5,213 bases of DNA from Actinomycetes bacterium. Its GTDB lineage: Bacteria; Actinomycetota; Actinomycetes; Actinomycetales; Cellulomonadaceae. The stretch lies in the NCBI GenBank assembly GCA_023390875.1, contig JAEWCA010000339.1, forward strand, positions 1-5,213, given 5' to 3'. Under the pieces are notes generated by a model. The model ran no database searches, was not told the DNA's origin, and saw only the letters and a program-made list of their open reading frames with translations. How positions within the stretch are numbered: the stretch's first letter is position 1; each line of letters starts with the position of its first letter. Both the position numbers and the translations under genes were made by a program. This document shows, piece by piece, positions 1 through 5,213 of this stretch.

Positions 1-714
1 GGCCACGAACACCCACTCGCGGCCCGGCCGGTCGGGTGCGTCCCGGACGTCGACGACCACGAACCCGGCCGCGTCGAGCGACGCCACGACCTCGTCGTGC
101 TCGCGGAACCGCAGCGTCGAGTCCGACGTCAGCACGGCACCGTCCGACGCGAACACCCAGGTGGAGCGGAACGTCACCAGGTCCCCCTGCACGTCGGTGA
201 CGTCGTTCCACGTCTCCACCGCACCGATGCCGCGCAGGTCCGTGCGCCCGTACGTCGCGTCCCGCGTCCACCCGCGCCACGCCTCGACCGCCGGGACGCG
301 CGTCTCGAAGACGAGATGGCCACCGGGGCGCAGCGCGGCGCGCACGCCATCGAGCGTCGCGGCCCACTCGTCGTCCGTCACGAAGACCTGCGCGACGTTG
401 GCCGTCATCGTGGCGGCGTCGACCTGCATCGGCGGGAGCGTCGTCGCGTCGCCGTGCAGCCACGTCACCGCGTCGGCCCCCGGCTTCCCCCGGGCGACGT
501 CGAGCGACGCCGCCGCCGGGTCGACCCCGACCACGACGAGGCCGCGCGCCGCGAGCAGGCACGCGAACGTCCCGGTGCCGCACCCGACGTCCAGCACCGA
601 CCTGGCGCCGAGCTCGTCGAGCACCGCGACGTACAGGTCGAGGTCGCTCCGGTCCGGGTCCAGGTCGTCGTACGTCGCGACCAGCCGGGGGTCCTCGAAG
701 CCACGGTCCGCCAT
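1..714 (-). CDS. Class I SAM-dependent methyltransferase (3' end cut by window edge)
   Basis: A cytoplasmic methyltransferase that should transfer a methyl group from S-adenosylmethionine; the acceptor is unknown. Reading leftwards from the ATG at 714, 238 codons are open with no stop. Residues 40-48 (VLDVGCGTG) are motif I, the SAM-binding glycine loop. D65 at the end of the second strand (VVVGVDP) is the acidic residue expected to bind the ribose. GDA at 88-90 fits the adenine-contacting loop, and LRPGGHLVFET (128-138) is the usual post-motif III segment. The last visible residues (about 217-238, AGF...DRPGREWVFVA) match the typical C-terminal end of actinobacterial methyltransferases of this type, so only a few residues are probably missing. 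The fold belongs to the Methyltransf_11/25 group. It is divergent from the sugar porter, which says nothing about its substrate. The start is supported by a -10-like box 7 nt upstream. Confidence 0.9.
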   Translation of the reverse strand, partial: MADRGFEDPRLVATYDDLDPDRSDLDLYVAVLDELGARSVLDVGCGTGTFACLLAARGLVVVGVDPAAASLDVARGKPGADAVTWLHGDATTLPPMQVDAATMTANVAQVFVTDDEWAATLDGVRAALRPGGHLVFETRVPAVEAWRGWTRDATYGRTDLRGIGAVETWNDVTDVQGDLVTFRSTWVFASDGAVLTSDSTLRFREHDEVVASLDAAGFVVVDVRDAPDRPGREWVFVA

Positions 715-721
715 GCGTCGC

Positions 722-727
722 AGGGTA
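722..727 (-). promoter_or_regulatory. Putative leaderless -10 box for the methyltransferase
   Basis: On the minus strand TACCCT fits the actinobacterial TANNNT -10 pattern. It is followed by exactly 7 nt (GCGACGC) before the ATG at 714, which is the spacing seen at leaderless actinobacterial genes. No Shine-Dalgarno sequence precedes the ATG, and I find no -35 match at the usual distance. This is a single-site match in GC-rich DNA, so it is suggestive only. Confidence 0.4.
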
Positions 728-852
728 CGAGCCGGCACCAAGCGCATTCCCCGACGACGTGCGACCCCGGGCGTGCGGGTCGACCATGACGGCAGGGGCA
801 GGGAAGCACGACGTCGAGCCAGGAGCGCACTCCCCCGCACCCGCGTGGTCGC

Positions 853-859
853 AAGGGGG
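853..859 (+). promoter_or_regulatory. Ribosome binding site fixing the sugar porter start
   Basis: AAGGGGG lies 4 nt before the ATG at 864 (7 nt if measured from the AAGG core). The in-frame ATGs further upstream at 759 and 786 have no comparable purine-rich site, and starting there would add 35 or 26 polar residues not expected in this family. The site therefore decides the start at 864. Confidence 0.65.
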
Positions 860-863
860 CACC

Positions 864-2261
864 ATGAACGGGCTCGTGCTGAGAAGCGCCATCGTCGCCG
901 GCCTCGGCGGACTCCTCTTCGGGTTCGACACCGCCGTCATCTCCGGGACGACCGAGGACCTGGAACGGGTCTACGACATCGGCGGGTTCATGCTCGGGTT
1001 CACCGTGGCGACCGCCCTCATCGGCACCATCGTCGGCGCCCTCACCGCCAGCAGACCCGCCGACCGGTACGGCCGCCGCAAGGTGCTGTTCCTCATCGGC
1101 ATCCTGTACTTCGTCGGCGCGCTCGGCAGCGGCCTCGCCACCGACCTCTGGGTCTTCATGCTGTTCCGGTTCCTCGGCGGGATCGGCGTCGGCGTCGCGT
1201 CCGTCGTCGCCCCCATCTACACCGCCGAGATCGCCCCGCCGAAGTACCGCGGCCGGCTCGTCGGGCTCGTGCAGTTCAACATCGTGCTCGGCATCCTGCT
1301 CGCCTACCTGTCCAACTTCATCATCGAGAACACGCTGTCCCAGGACGTCGCGTGGCGCTGGATGTTCATGGTCATGGCGTTCCCCGCCGTCATCTTCTTC
1401 CTGCTCCTGTTCACCGTCCCCGAGACCCCCCGCTGGCTGTTCTCCGTCGGACGGCGCGACGAGGCCGTCGCGGTCGTCGACCGCACGACCGGCTCGCCCG
1501 AGGAGGCCCGGTTCGAGATCGGCGAGATCGAGGAGGCGCTCGCCAAGCTGCACGGCGCGAAGCGTGTCCCGTTCTTCGTCGGGCAGAACCGGCGGGTCAT
1601 CCTGCTGGCCTTCGCGATCGCCGCGTTCAACCAGCTCTCCGGCATCAACGCGATCCTCTACTACGCGCCCGACATCTTCCGGATGGCCGGCGCCGGCGAC
1701 AACGCCGCCTCCCTGCAGAGCGTCGTCGTCGGGCTCGTCAACCTCGTCGCCACCATGGCCGCGCTCACCGTGATCGACCGCATCGGGCGGCGACGGCTCA
1801 TGTTCGTCGGTTCCATCGGGTACCTGGTCAGCCTCGGCGCCCTCGCGATCGTGTTCTTCGCGTTCGACGGCGAGTTCTCCGGGTTCTCCAGCGTGCTCGT
1901 GCTCGCCGGGCTCGTCGTCTTCATCGCCGCGCACGCCTTCGGTCAGGGGTCCGTGATCTGGGTGTTCATCTCCGAGATCTTCCCCAACCGCATCCGCGCC
2001 CGCGGGCAGTCCCTCGGCTCCCTCACCCACTGGGTGTTCGCCGCCGCCGTGTCGTGGACGTTCCCCGGGATCGCGTCCGCCCTCGGCGGCGGCACCGCGT
2101 TCGCGCTGTTCTTCGTCTGCATGGTCGGGCAGCTGCTGTGGGTCATCTTCGTGATGCCCGAGACGAAGGGCGTGCCGCTCGAGGAGATGGAGAAGAACCT
2201 CGGGATCGAGCTCAGCGAGGAGGACATCGCCGGGGCCGAGTCAGGGCCTCGCGGGCACTGA
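864..2261 (+). CDS. MFS sugar porter (SP family), probable sugar:H+ symporter
   Basis: An inner-membrane monosaccharide transporter of 465 aa, the normal length for the sugar porter family (XylE, AraE, GalP type), with about 12 hydrophobic segments in two six-helix halves. Family signatures occur in order. They are GFDTAVISG in TM1 (20-28, with D22 at the proton-coupling Asp position), DRYGRRK (67-73), RFLGGIGVG followed by P117, Y119, E122 and RG (102-130), PETPRWL (186-192), NQLSGIN..LYY (256-267), DRIGRR (305-310), EIFPNRIRARG (371-381) and PETKG (432-436). A charged loop at about 193-245 separates the halves. Hand alignment to XylE keeps D27 (D22), R133 (R102), Q168 (Q137) and Q289 (Q257). 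It suggests changes at E206 (M171), Q288 (N256) and Q415 (H389), so the substrate should not be assumed to be xylose. No sugar catabolic gene or regulator is adjacent. The gene converges on the 154-aa gene, with 8 nt between stops. Confidence 0.93.
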   Translation: MNGLVLRSAIVAGLGGLLFGFDTAVISGTTEDLERVYDIGGFMLGFTVATALIGTIVGALTASRPADRYGRRKVLFLIGILYFVGALGSGLATDLWVFMLFRFLGGIGVGVASVVAPIYTAEIAPPKYRGRLVGLVQFNIVLGILLAYLSNFIIENTLSQDVAWRWMFMVMAFPAVIFFLLLFTVPETPRWLFSVGRRDEAVAVVDRTTGSPEEARFEIGEIEEALAKLHGAKRVPFFVGQNRRVILLAFAIAAFNQLSGINAILYYAPDIFRMAGAGDNAASLQSVVVGLVNLVATMAALTVIDRIGRRRLMFVGSIGYLVSLGALAIVFFAFDGEFSGFSSVLVLAGLVVFIAAHAFGQGSVIWVFISEIFPNRIRARGQSLGSLTHWVFAAAVSWTFPGIASALGGGTAFALFFVCMVGQLLWVIFVMPETKGVPLEEMEKNLGIELSEEDIAGAESGPRGH

Positions 2262-2269
2262 GTGCCGCG
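2250..2269. terminator. Hairpin across the convergent stops, likely bidirectional terminator
   Basis: The two arms pair over 8 bp: 2262-2266 with 2254-2258, and 2267-2269 with 2250-2252. One base (2253) is bulged. The 3-nt loop at 2259-2261 is the TGA stop codon of the sugar porter itself. On the minus strand the structure begins directly after the 154-aa gene's stop (2272-2270). There is no T-tract on either side, so it is not a textbook intrinsic terminator. Strong GC hairpins without T-tracts between convergent genes are nevertheless common in actinobacteria. Termination is inferred from structure and position. Confidence 0.5.
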
Positions 2270-2734
2270 TCAGTACTCGCCCTTGATCACGAAGAACGAC
2301 CCACGGATCGTGCCGGCGAGCTTCGACCTCTGACGGGCGAACTTGAACCGCTCGGCCAGCTCGACCGGGACGTCCATGCCGTCCGACAGCTTGAAGCCGA
2401 CGGCCCGCTTGCCGCCGTCCTCGAGCGTCCAGAGCACGTTGATCGACAGGCCCGACTCGTAGAACACGTACGTCCACCGGATGCCGTCGACCTCGAACTG
2501 GGTCGCCTCCAGGGGGCGCGACGCGATGACGAGGTCCCGCTCGTCCTGCAGGATGCGGTGCACGTACGCGATCTCGTCCTGCGCCTCCGACGCCGGCTCG
2601 ACCGTGAAGACGTGGTCGTACTTGTTCGTGAAGTACCGGGCCTCGTTCGCCCGCAGGCCGGCGAGCGCCTCGGCGACCGGGGACGACTCCAGCCCCTCGG
2701 TGGAGACGTCCTCGACATCCACGACGTACGACAC
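2270..2734 (-). CDS. Hypothetical protein, 154 aa, family not recognised
   Basis: I do not recognise this protein. It starts with GTG at 2734, chosen because a near-consensus AAAGGAG sits 5 nt upstream. The product is acidic to neutral, soluble-looking, and has no signal peptide or membrane helix. By eye it alternates helices and strands. These are helices at about 19-33, a short strand (HVFTVEP, 41-47), a charged helix (49-66), strands at 67-72, 80-92 (FEVDGIRWTYVFYE) and 97-116 (LSINVLWTLEDGGKRAVGFKL), a helix at 122-133, and a final strand (GTIRGSFFVIK, 141-151). This looks like a compact alpha/beta domain. Aromatic residues cluster at 87-102. I see no catalytic motif. It is the last gene of the leftward run behind ychF and the DUF7832-like gene, 62 nt after the latter, and it stops 8 nt from the convergent sugar porter. 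Codon use is GC-rich at third positions, so it is not obviously foreign. That it is a real gene rests on the ribosome binding site and the protein-like composition. Confidence 0.8.
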   Translation of the reverse strand: MSYVVDVEDVSTEGLESSPVAEALAGLRANEARYFTNKYDHVFTVEPASEAQDEIAYVHRILQDERDLVIASRPLEATQFEVDGIRWTYVFYESGLSINVLWTLEDGGKRAVGFKLSDGMDVPVELAERFKFARQRSKLAGTIRGSFFVIKGEY

Positions 2735-2739
2735 GTGCG

Positions 2740-2746
2740 CTCCTTT
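2740..2746 (-). promoter_or_regulatory. Strong ribosome binding site for the 154-aa gene
   Basis: On the minus strand AAAGGAG is followed by 5 nt (CGCAC) and the GTG start at 2734. It is the best Shine-Dalgarno match in the window and rules out the longer open frame that continues upstream to 3016. Such a strong site on the last gene of a run suggests it is translated independently of its upstream neighbour. Confidence 0.75.
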
Positions 2747-2796
2747 GTCTCGTTCAGGCCTCGACCAGCCTGGCCGGCTGCTCGGTGAGCGTCGCC

Positions 2797-3240
2797 TCAG
2801 CTCGCGAGCCAGAGGTCCCGTCGTTCGGTGATGCGGGCCGCGAGCACCGCGTAGCCGGCGTCCGTGTACTCCACGTGGAAGAACGACGGCAGCTCCCCGA
2901 CGAGGAGGCTCTCGTAGTCGTCGAGGTACTGGCCGTGCTCGTAGTCGAGGTACGCGTCGACGAACGGTCGAGCCGCGGGAGACACCATGTCGGAGACGAG
3001 GCACCGGTCCCACCAAGAGAACAGCCAGAAGATCGACTTCCGCCCCGACCGGTACTGCTTGAGCGCCCGTCCGGCCGCCCCCTTGGTCATCTCGTCGCTG
3101 ACGAGGTCGTTCTCGATGAGCCAGCGCAGGAAGTAGACGAGGTGGTGGTCGGCGTGCCGGTGAGGCAGACCCGCCTCGTGCACGCTCTCGTCGTGGTACT
3201 TGGCCTTGTCGTAGACCAGCACGTGCGTCCCGTCCGCCAT
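2797..3240 (-). CDS. DUF7832-like protein of unknown function, 147 aa
   Basis: A small soluble-looking protein with no signal peptide. From memory its layout matches the DUF7832 family. It has an N-terminal YDKAKYH segment (10-16). This is followed by a helix with the pattern H..YFLRWLIENDLVSDEM (33-51), where family members usually have a 'FLAW...GLVS' stretch. A middle section (63-86) is rich in Trp/Phe (FWLFSWWD, 71-78), and a C-terminal part has FVDAYLDYEHGQYLDDYESL (93-112), equivalent to the family's 'F...YY....YL.DY'. No function is established for the family as far as I know. The ATG at 3240 lies 8 nt after the ychF stop and has no Shine-Dalgarno sequence, so translation by reinitiation after ychF is likely. 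A GTG at codon 7 is a possible alternative start. The open frame continues upstream into ychF, but that extension is the shadow of ychF. Gene call is firm; family assignment is moderate and unchecked. Confidence 0.82.
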   Translation of the reverse strand: MADGTHVLVYDKAKYHDESVHEAGLPHRHADHHLVYFLRWLIENDLVSDEMTKGAAGRALKQYRSGRKSIFWLFSWWDRCLVSDMVSPAARPFVDAYLDYEHGQYLDDYESLLVGELPSFFHVEYTDAGYAVLAARITERRDLWLAS

Positions 3241-3248
3241 CGGTCGAG

Positions 3249-4325
3249 TCAGACGTTGAACCGGAACTCGACGACGTCGCCGTCGGCCATCACGTAGTCC
3301 TTGCCCTCGATCCGGGCCTTCCCGGCGGCCCGGGCGGCGGCGACGGACCCCGCGGCGACGAGGTCGTCGAACGAGATGACCTCGGCCTTGATGAACCCCT
3401 TCTGGAAGTCCGTGTGGATCACACCGGCCGCCTGCGGGGCGGTCCACCCCTGGTGGATCGTCCAGGCGCGGGCCTCCTTGGGGCCGGCCGTGAGGTAGGA
3501 CTGCAGCCCGAGGGTGTGGAACCCGACGCGGGCGAGCTGGTCGAGGCCCGCCTCCTCCTGGCCGTTCTCCGCGAGCATCTCCTTCGCCTCGTCGGGCTCG
3601 AGCTCGACGAGCTCGGACTCGAACTTGGCGTCGAGGAAGATCGCGTCGGCGGGGGCGACGAGAGCGCGCAGCTCGTCCTGCATCGCGGTGTCGGCGAGGC
3701 CGGCGTCGTCGGTGTTGAAGACGTAGATGAACGGCTTGCTCGTCATGAGCTGCAGCTGGGCGACGTGCTCGTCGTCCGCGAGGCCGGCGGCGAACAGGGT
3801 CTGGCCCTTCTCGAGCACCTCCCGGGCGTTGACGGCCGCAGCGAGCAGCGCCGGGTCCGCCTTCTTGCCCTTGACCTCCTTCTCGAGACGCGGCACCGCC
3901 TTCTCGAGGGTCTGCAGGTCGGCGAGGATCAGCTCGGTCGAGATGATCTCGATGTCGTCCTTCGGGTTCACCGCGCCCGAGACGTGCACGACGTCCGGGT
4001 CGGCGAACGCGCGCGTGACCTGGCAGATCGCGTCGGCCTCACGGATGTTCGCGAGGAACTTGTTGCCCAGGCCCTCGCCCTCGCTCGCACCCTTGACGAT
4101 GCCCGCGATGTCGACGAACGACACGGTCGCAGGCAGGATCCGCTCGGAGCCGAACAGGTCGGCGAGCACCTGCAGGCGCGGGTCGGGCAGCGGGACGACG
4201 CCGACGTTGGGCTCGATCGTCGCGAACGGGTAGTTCGCCGCGAGGACCTGCGCGCGGGTGAGGGCGTTGAAGAGGGTGGACTTGCCGACGTTGGGCAGGC
4301 CGACGATGCCGATGGTGAGAGCCAC
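3249..4325 (-). CDS. ychF: Redox-regulated ATPase YchF (OLA1 family)
   Basis: A cytoplasmic, ribosome-associated P-loop ATPase of the TRAFAC/Obg group. Known family members bind ribosomes and are linked to translation and the oxidative stress response. The 358-aa length is normal (about 360). The P-loop GLPNVGKST is at 9-17, with hydrophobic L10 where other GTPases carry the catalytic Gln region (the HAS-GTPase feature). Switch I is at about 31-44 (NYPFATIEPNVGVV) and G3 is DIAG at 72-75. The G4 position reads NTDD (204-207) instead of NKxD, as expected for a family that prefers ATP to GTP. A charged helical insertion spans about 120-190. The TGS domain fills about 275-358 and ends in the hallmark DGDVVEFRFNV. 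The GTG at 4325 gives the canonical N-terminus (MALTIGIVGLPN); the open frame extends to 4448 but those residues are not family-like. It is followed after 8 nt by the DUF7832-like gene. Confidence 0.97.
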   Translation of the reverse strand: MALTIGIVGLPNVGKSTLFNALTRAQVLAANYPFATIEPNVGVVPLPDPRLQVLADLFGSERILPATVSFVDIAGIVKGASEGEGLGNKFLANIREADAICQVTRAFADPDVVHVSGAVNPKDDIEIISTELILADLQTLEKAVPRLEKEVKGKKADPALLAAAVNAREVLEKGQTLFAAGLADDEHVAQLQLMTSKPFIYVFNTDDAGLADTAMQDELRALVAPADAIFLDAKFESELVELEPDEAKEMLAENGQEEAGLDQLARVGFHTLGLQSYLTAGPKEARAWTIHQGWTAPQAAGVIHTDFQKGFIKAEVISFDDLVAAGSVAAARAAGKARIEGKDYVMADGDVVEFRFNV

Positions 4326-4333
4326 GGGCGGCA

Positions 4334-4339
4334 AGTCTA
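4334..4339 (-). promoter_or_regulatory. Possible leaderless -10 box for ychF
   Basis: On the minus strand TAGACT fits TANNNT and ends 8 nt before the GTG start at 4325. There is no Shine-Dalgarno sequence in the intervening TGCCGCCC. This is the same arrangement as at the methyltransferase start, one base longer. There is no -35 match, because that region is filled by the GC palindrome at 4346-4359. It could be chance. Confidence 0.35.
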
Positions 4340-4345
4340 CGGGGC

Positions 4346-4359
4346 GGCCGGGACCGGCC
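4346..4359. repeat. GC-rich palindrome between the permease gene and ychF
   Basis: GGCCGG and CCGGCC form a perfect 6-bp inverted repeat around a 2-nt centre. It starts 15 nt past the permease stop on the minus strand, so it could be a hairpin terminator without a T-tract (with a realistic 4-nt loop the stem is 5 bp). It also lies just upstream of the candidate ychF -10 box, so it could instead be a protein binding site. The sequence does not decide between these, and GC-rich DNA makes short palindromes cheap. Confidence 0.3.
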
Positions 4360-4374
4360 CGGGCGCGAAGGTCC

Positions 4375-5213
4375 TCAGGGGAACGACACGAGGCTGCTGA
4401 GCAAGCGCGTCTGGTTCCGCTCCAGGGCGCGACCGCCGATCCGCACACCCAGCACCAGGAACGTGGCCCCGAGCGCGAGCCCGACGAGCACCGTGAGCCA
4501 CCCGAGCAGCGCCGACCCCTGCCGGACGGCGACGACGGCGAGCACGATCGTCGGCAGCGTGAGACCGAACGTCACCGCCCAGCCGGCGAGCTGCGACGTC
4601 ATCGCCGCCGTCGACCCGCCCTGGCGGGACCCGAACGGGTTCTCCCCCACCTTCTGCACGGGCATGACGACGAGCGCGGACGCGACGCTCGCGACGCCGA
4701 GCGACGTGAGGAACGCCCCGAGGGACAGGCCGAGCACGGTCGGCAGGTCGGCGCCGTGCCCGGTCGCGACGGTCGGCACGACCGCGAACACGAGCACGGC
4801 CGGAAGACCGAGCAGCGACACCGCGAGCACCCGGCCGAGCCGGTCGGTCCAGCCGCGCAGCGGTGCGGCGACGTGCGTCCAGAAGGCCGTGCCGTCGAAC
4901 GAGACGTCCTGCGAGATGCTCCAGCCCAGGAAGAACCCGGTGATCGGCCCGACGAACAGCAGCAGCTGGCTGTCGGGCGCGACGACCCACAGGATCAGCG
5001 GGAACACCGGGATGAACACGATCGACATCGCGTAGCGCGGGTCGCGGACCCAGTAGGTGAGGCAGCGGGCCGTCACGGCGCCGAGCGGCGTCGCGGGGAG
5101 CCGGCCGAACCAGCCGAGGCCGCGGGCCTTCGTCGAGGCCTGCTCGTGCGGCGGGTTCACCGCGCTGTGCGCGATCGCCTTGTCCCAGACGACGGCGAGG
5201 ACCAGCACGGTGA
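4375..5213 (-). CDS. ABC-2-like transporter permease, C-terminal half (5' end outside window)
   Basis: This is the C-terminal part of an integral membrane protein. The frame is open through the right edge with no stop, and 278 residues are visible. The GTG at 5208 is in frame but falls inside a hydrophobic segment (LVLAVVW), so it is probably internal rather than the start. Counting from 5208, a cytoplasmic linker (about 12-58) holds LPATPLGAVTARCLTYWVRDPRY (38-60), a stretch I associate with large two-half actinobacterial ABC permeases of about 500-550 aa. Hydrophobic segments follow at about 62-77, 82-99, 127-147, 157-182, 208-228 and 233-257, which gives six helices. Between the second and third is DVSFDGTAFW...RGWTDRLGRVLA (101-129), also typical of that group. 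The matching ATPase and the N-terminal half should lie just right of the window. The substrate cannot be told. The stop is 49 nt upstream of ychF. Confidence 0.82.
   Translation of the reverse strand, partial: TVLVLAVVWDKAIAHSAVNPPHEQASTKARGLGWFGRLPATPLGAVTARCLTYWVRDPRYAMSIVFIPVFPLILWVVAPDSQLLLFVGPITGFFLGWSISQDVSFDGTAFWTHVAAPLRGWTDRLGRVLAVSLLGLPAVLVFAVVPTVATGHGADLPTVLGLSLGAFLTSLGVASVASALVVMPVQKVGENPFGSRQGGSTAAMTSQLAGWAVTFGLTLPTIVLAVVAVRQGSALLGWLTVLVGLALGATFLVLGVRIGGRALERNQTRLLSSLVSFP

Noticed and set aside
759..863. Upstream starts (759, 786) for the sugar porter
   Set aside because: They would add a polar Pro/Gly-rich tail before TM1 and lack a ribosome binding site. The ATG at 864 has AAGGGGG and begins at the usual distance from TM1.
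465..2030. A 521-codon minus-strand open frame opposite the sugar porter
   Set aside because: The product is Asp/Glu/Gly-rich with no domain logic, and its C-terminal part is a shifted frame of the methyltransferase. The plus-strand porter accounts for the region with full family motifs.
161..2788. A very long plus-strand open frame (875 codons) spanning three genes
   Set aside because: It is antisense to the methyltransferase, out of frame with the sugar porter and antisense to the 154-aa gene. The product is Arg/Pro/His-rich low-complexity sequence typical of shadow frames in GC-rich DNA.
2735..3016. N-terminal extension of the 154-aa gene to 3016
   Set aside because: The added residues are Arg-rich and are the shifted frame of the DUF7832-like gene. 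The GTG at 2734 has a strong ribosome binding site.
3241..3447. N-terminal extension of the 147-aa gene to 3447
   Set aside because: The extra residues are a shifted frame of the 3' end of ychF with Arg/Gly-rich composition. The family-like sequence begins near the ATG at 3240.
3414..4400. A 328-codon plus-strand open frame opposite ychF
   Set aside because: The translation is Val/Leu/Glu/Arg/Gly repeats mirroring ychF codons. ychF is complete and unambiguous on the other strand.
4337..5035. Open frames of 190-217 codons on both strands overlapping the permease
   Set aside because: Both give Arg/Ala-rich or Ser/Thr-rich translations without helices or motifs, whereas the permease frame shows regularly spaced membrane segments.
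1..5213. Mobile element, CRISPR array, tRNA/rRNA or phage signature
   Set aside because: I saw no terminal repeats, regularly spaced repeats, transposase or integrase motifs, or tRNA cloverleaf on reading both strands.

Overview
The window is very GC-rich on both strands (roughly 65-78 % in the lines I counted by hand). Third codon positions are almost all G or C, GTG starts are common, and two starts look leaderless. This fits a high-GC actinobacterium. The wording of the YchF, permease and transporter proteins reminds me of Micrococcales/Cellulomonadaceae, but that is recall, not a computed placement. I see no rRNA, tRNA, CRISPR array, insertion sequence, attachment site or integrase.

Layout. 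(1) 1-714, minus strand: a class I SAM-dependent methyltransferase that runs off the left edge within a few residues of its likely end. (2) 715-863: a 149-nt divergent intergenic region with a good leaderless -10 box for the methyltransferase and a good ribosome binding site, but no visible -10 box, for the gene on the other side. (3) 864-2261, plus strand: a complete 12-TM sugar porter of the major facilitator superfamily. (4) 2250-2269: a strong hairpin across the convergent gene ends. (5) 5213-2270, minus strand: four co-directional genes. In transcription order they are the C-terminal half of an ABC-type membrane permease (cut by the right edge), the universally conserved ATPase YchF (OLA1 family), a 147-aa protein that looks like a DUF7832 member, and a 154-aa protein I do not recognise.

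How the genes work together. ychF and the 147-aa gene are separated by 8 nt, and the latter has no Shine-Dalgarno sequence, so translational coupling is likely. The 154-aa gene follows after 62 nt with its own near-perfect ribosome binding site. These three may be one transcript. The permease lies 49 nt upstream of ychF, with a GC palindrome and a possible leaderless promoter between them, so it may be a separate unit. The methyltransferase and the sugar porter are divergent and I see no functional link between them.

Nothing in the window amounts to a clearly new biological system. The least explained part is the pair of small unannotated genes behind ychF. The sugar porter is also worth a look for substitutions at positions that matter in XylE-type symporters.
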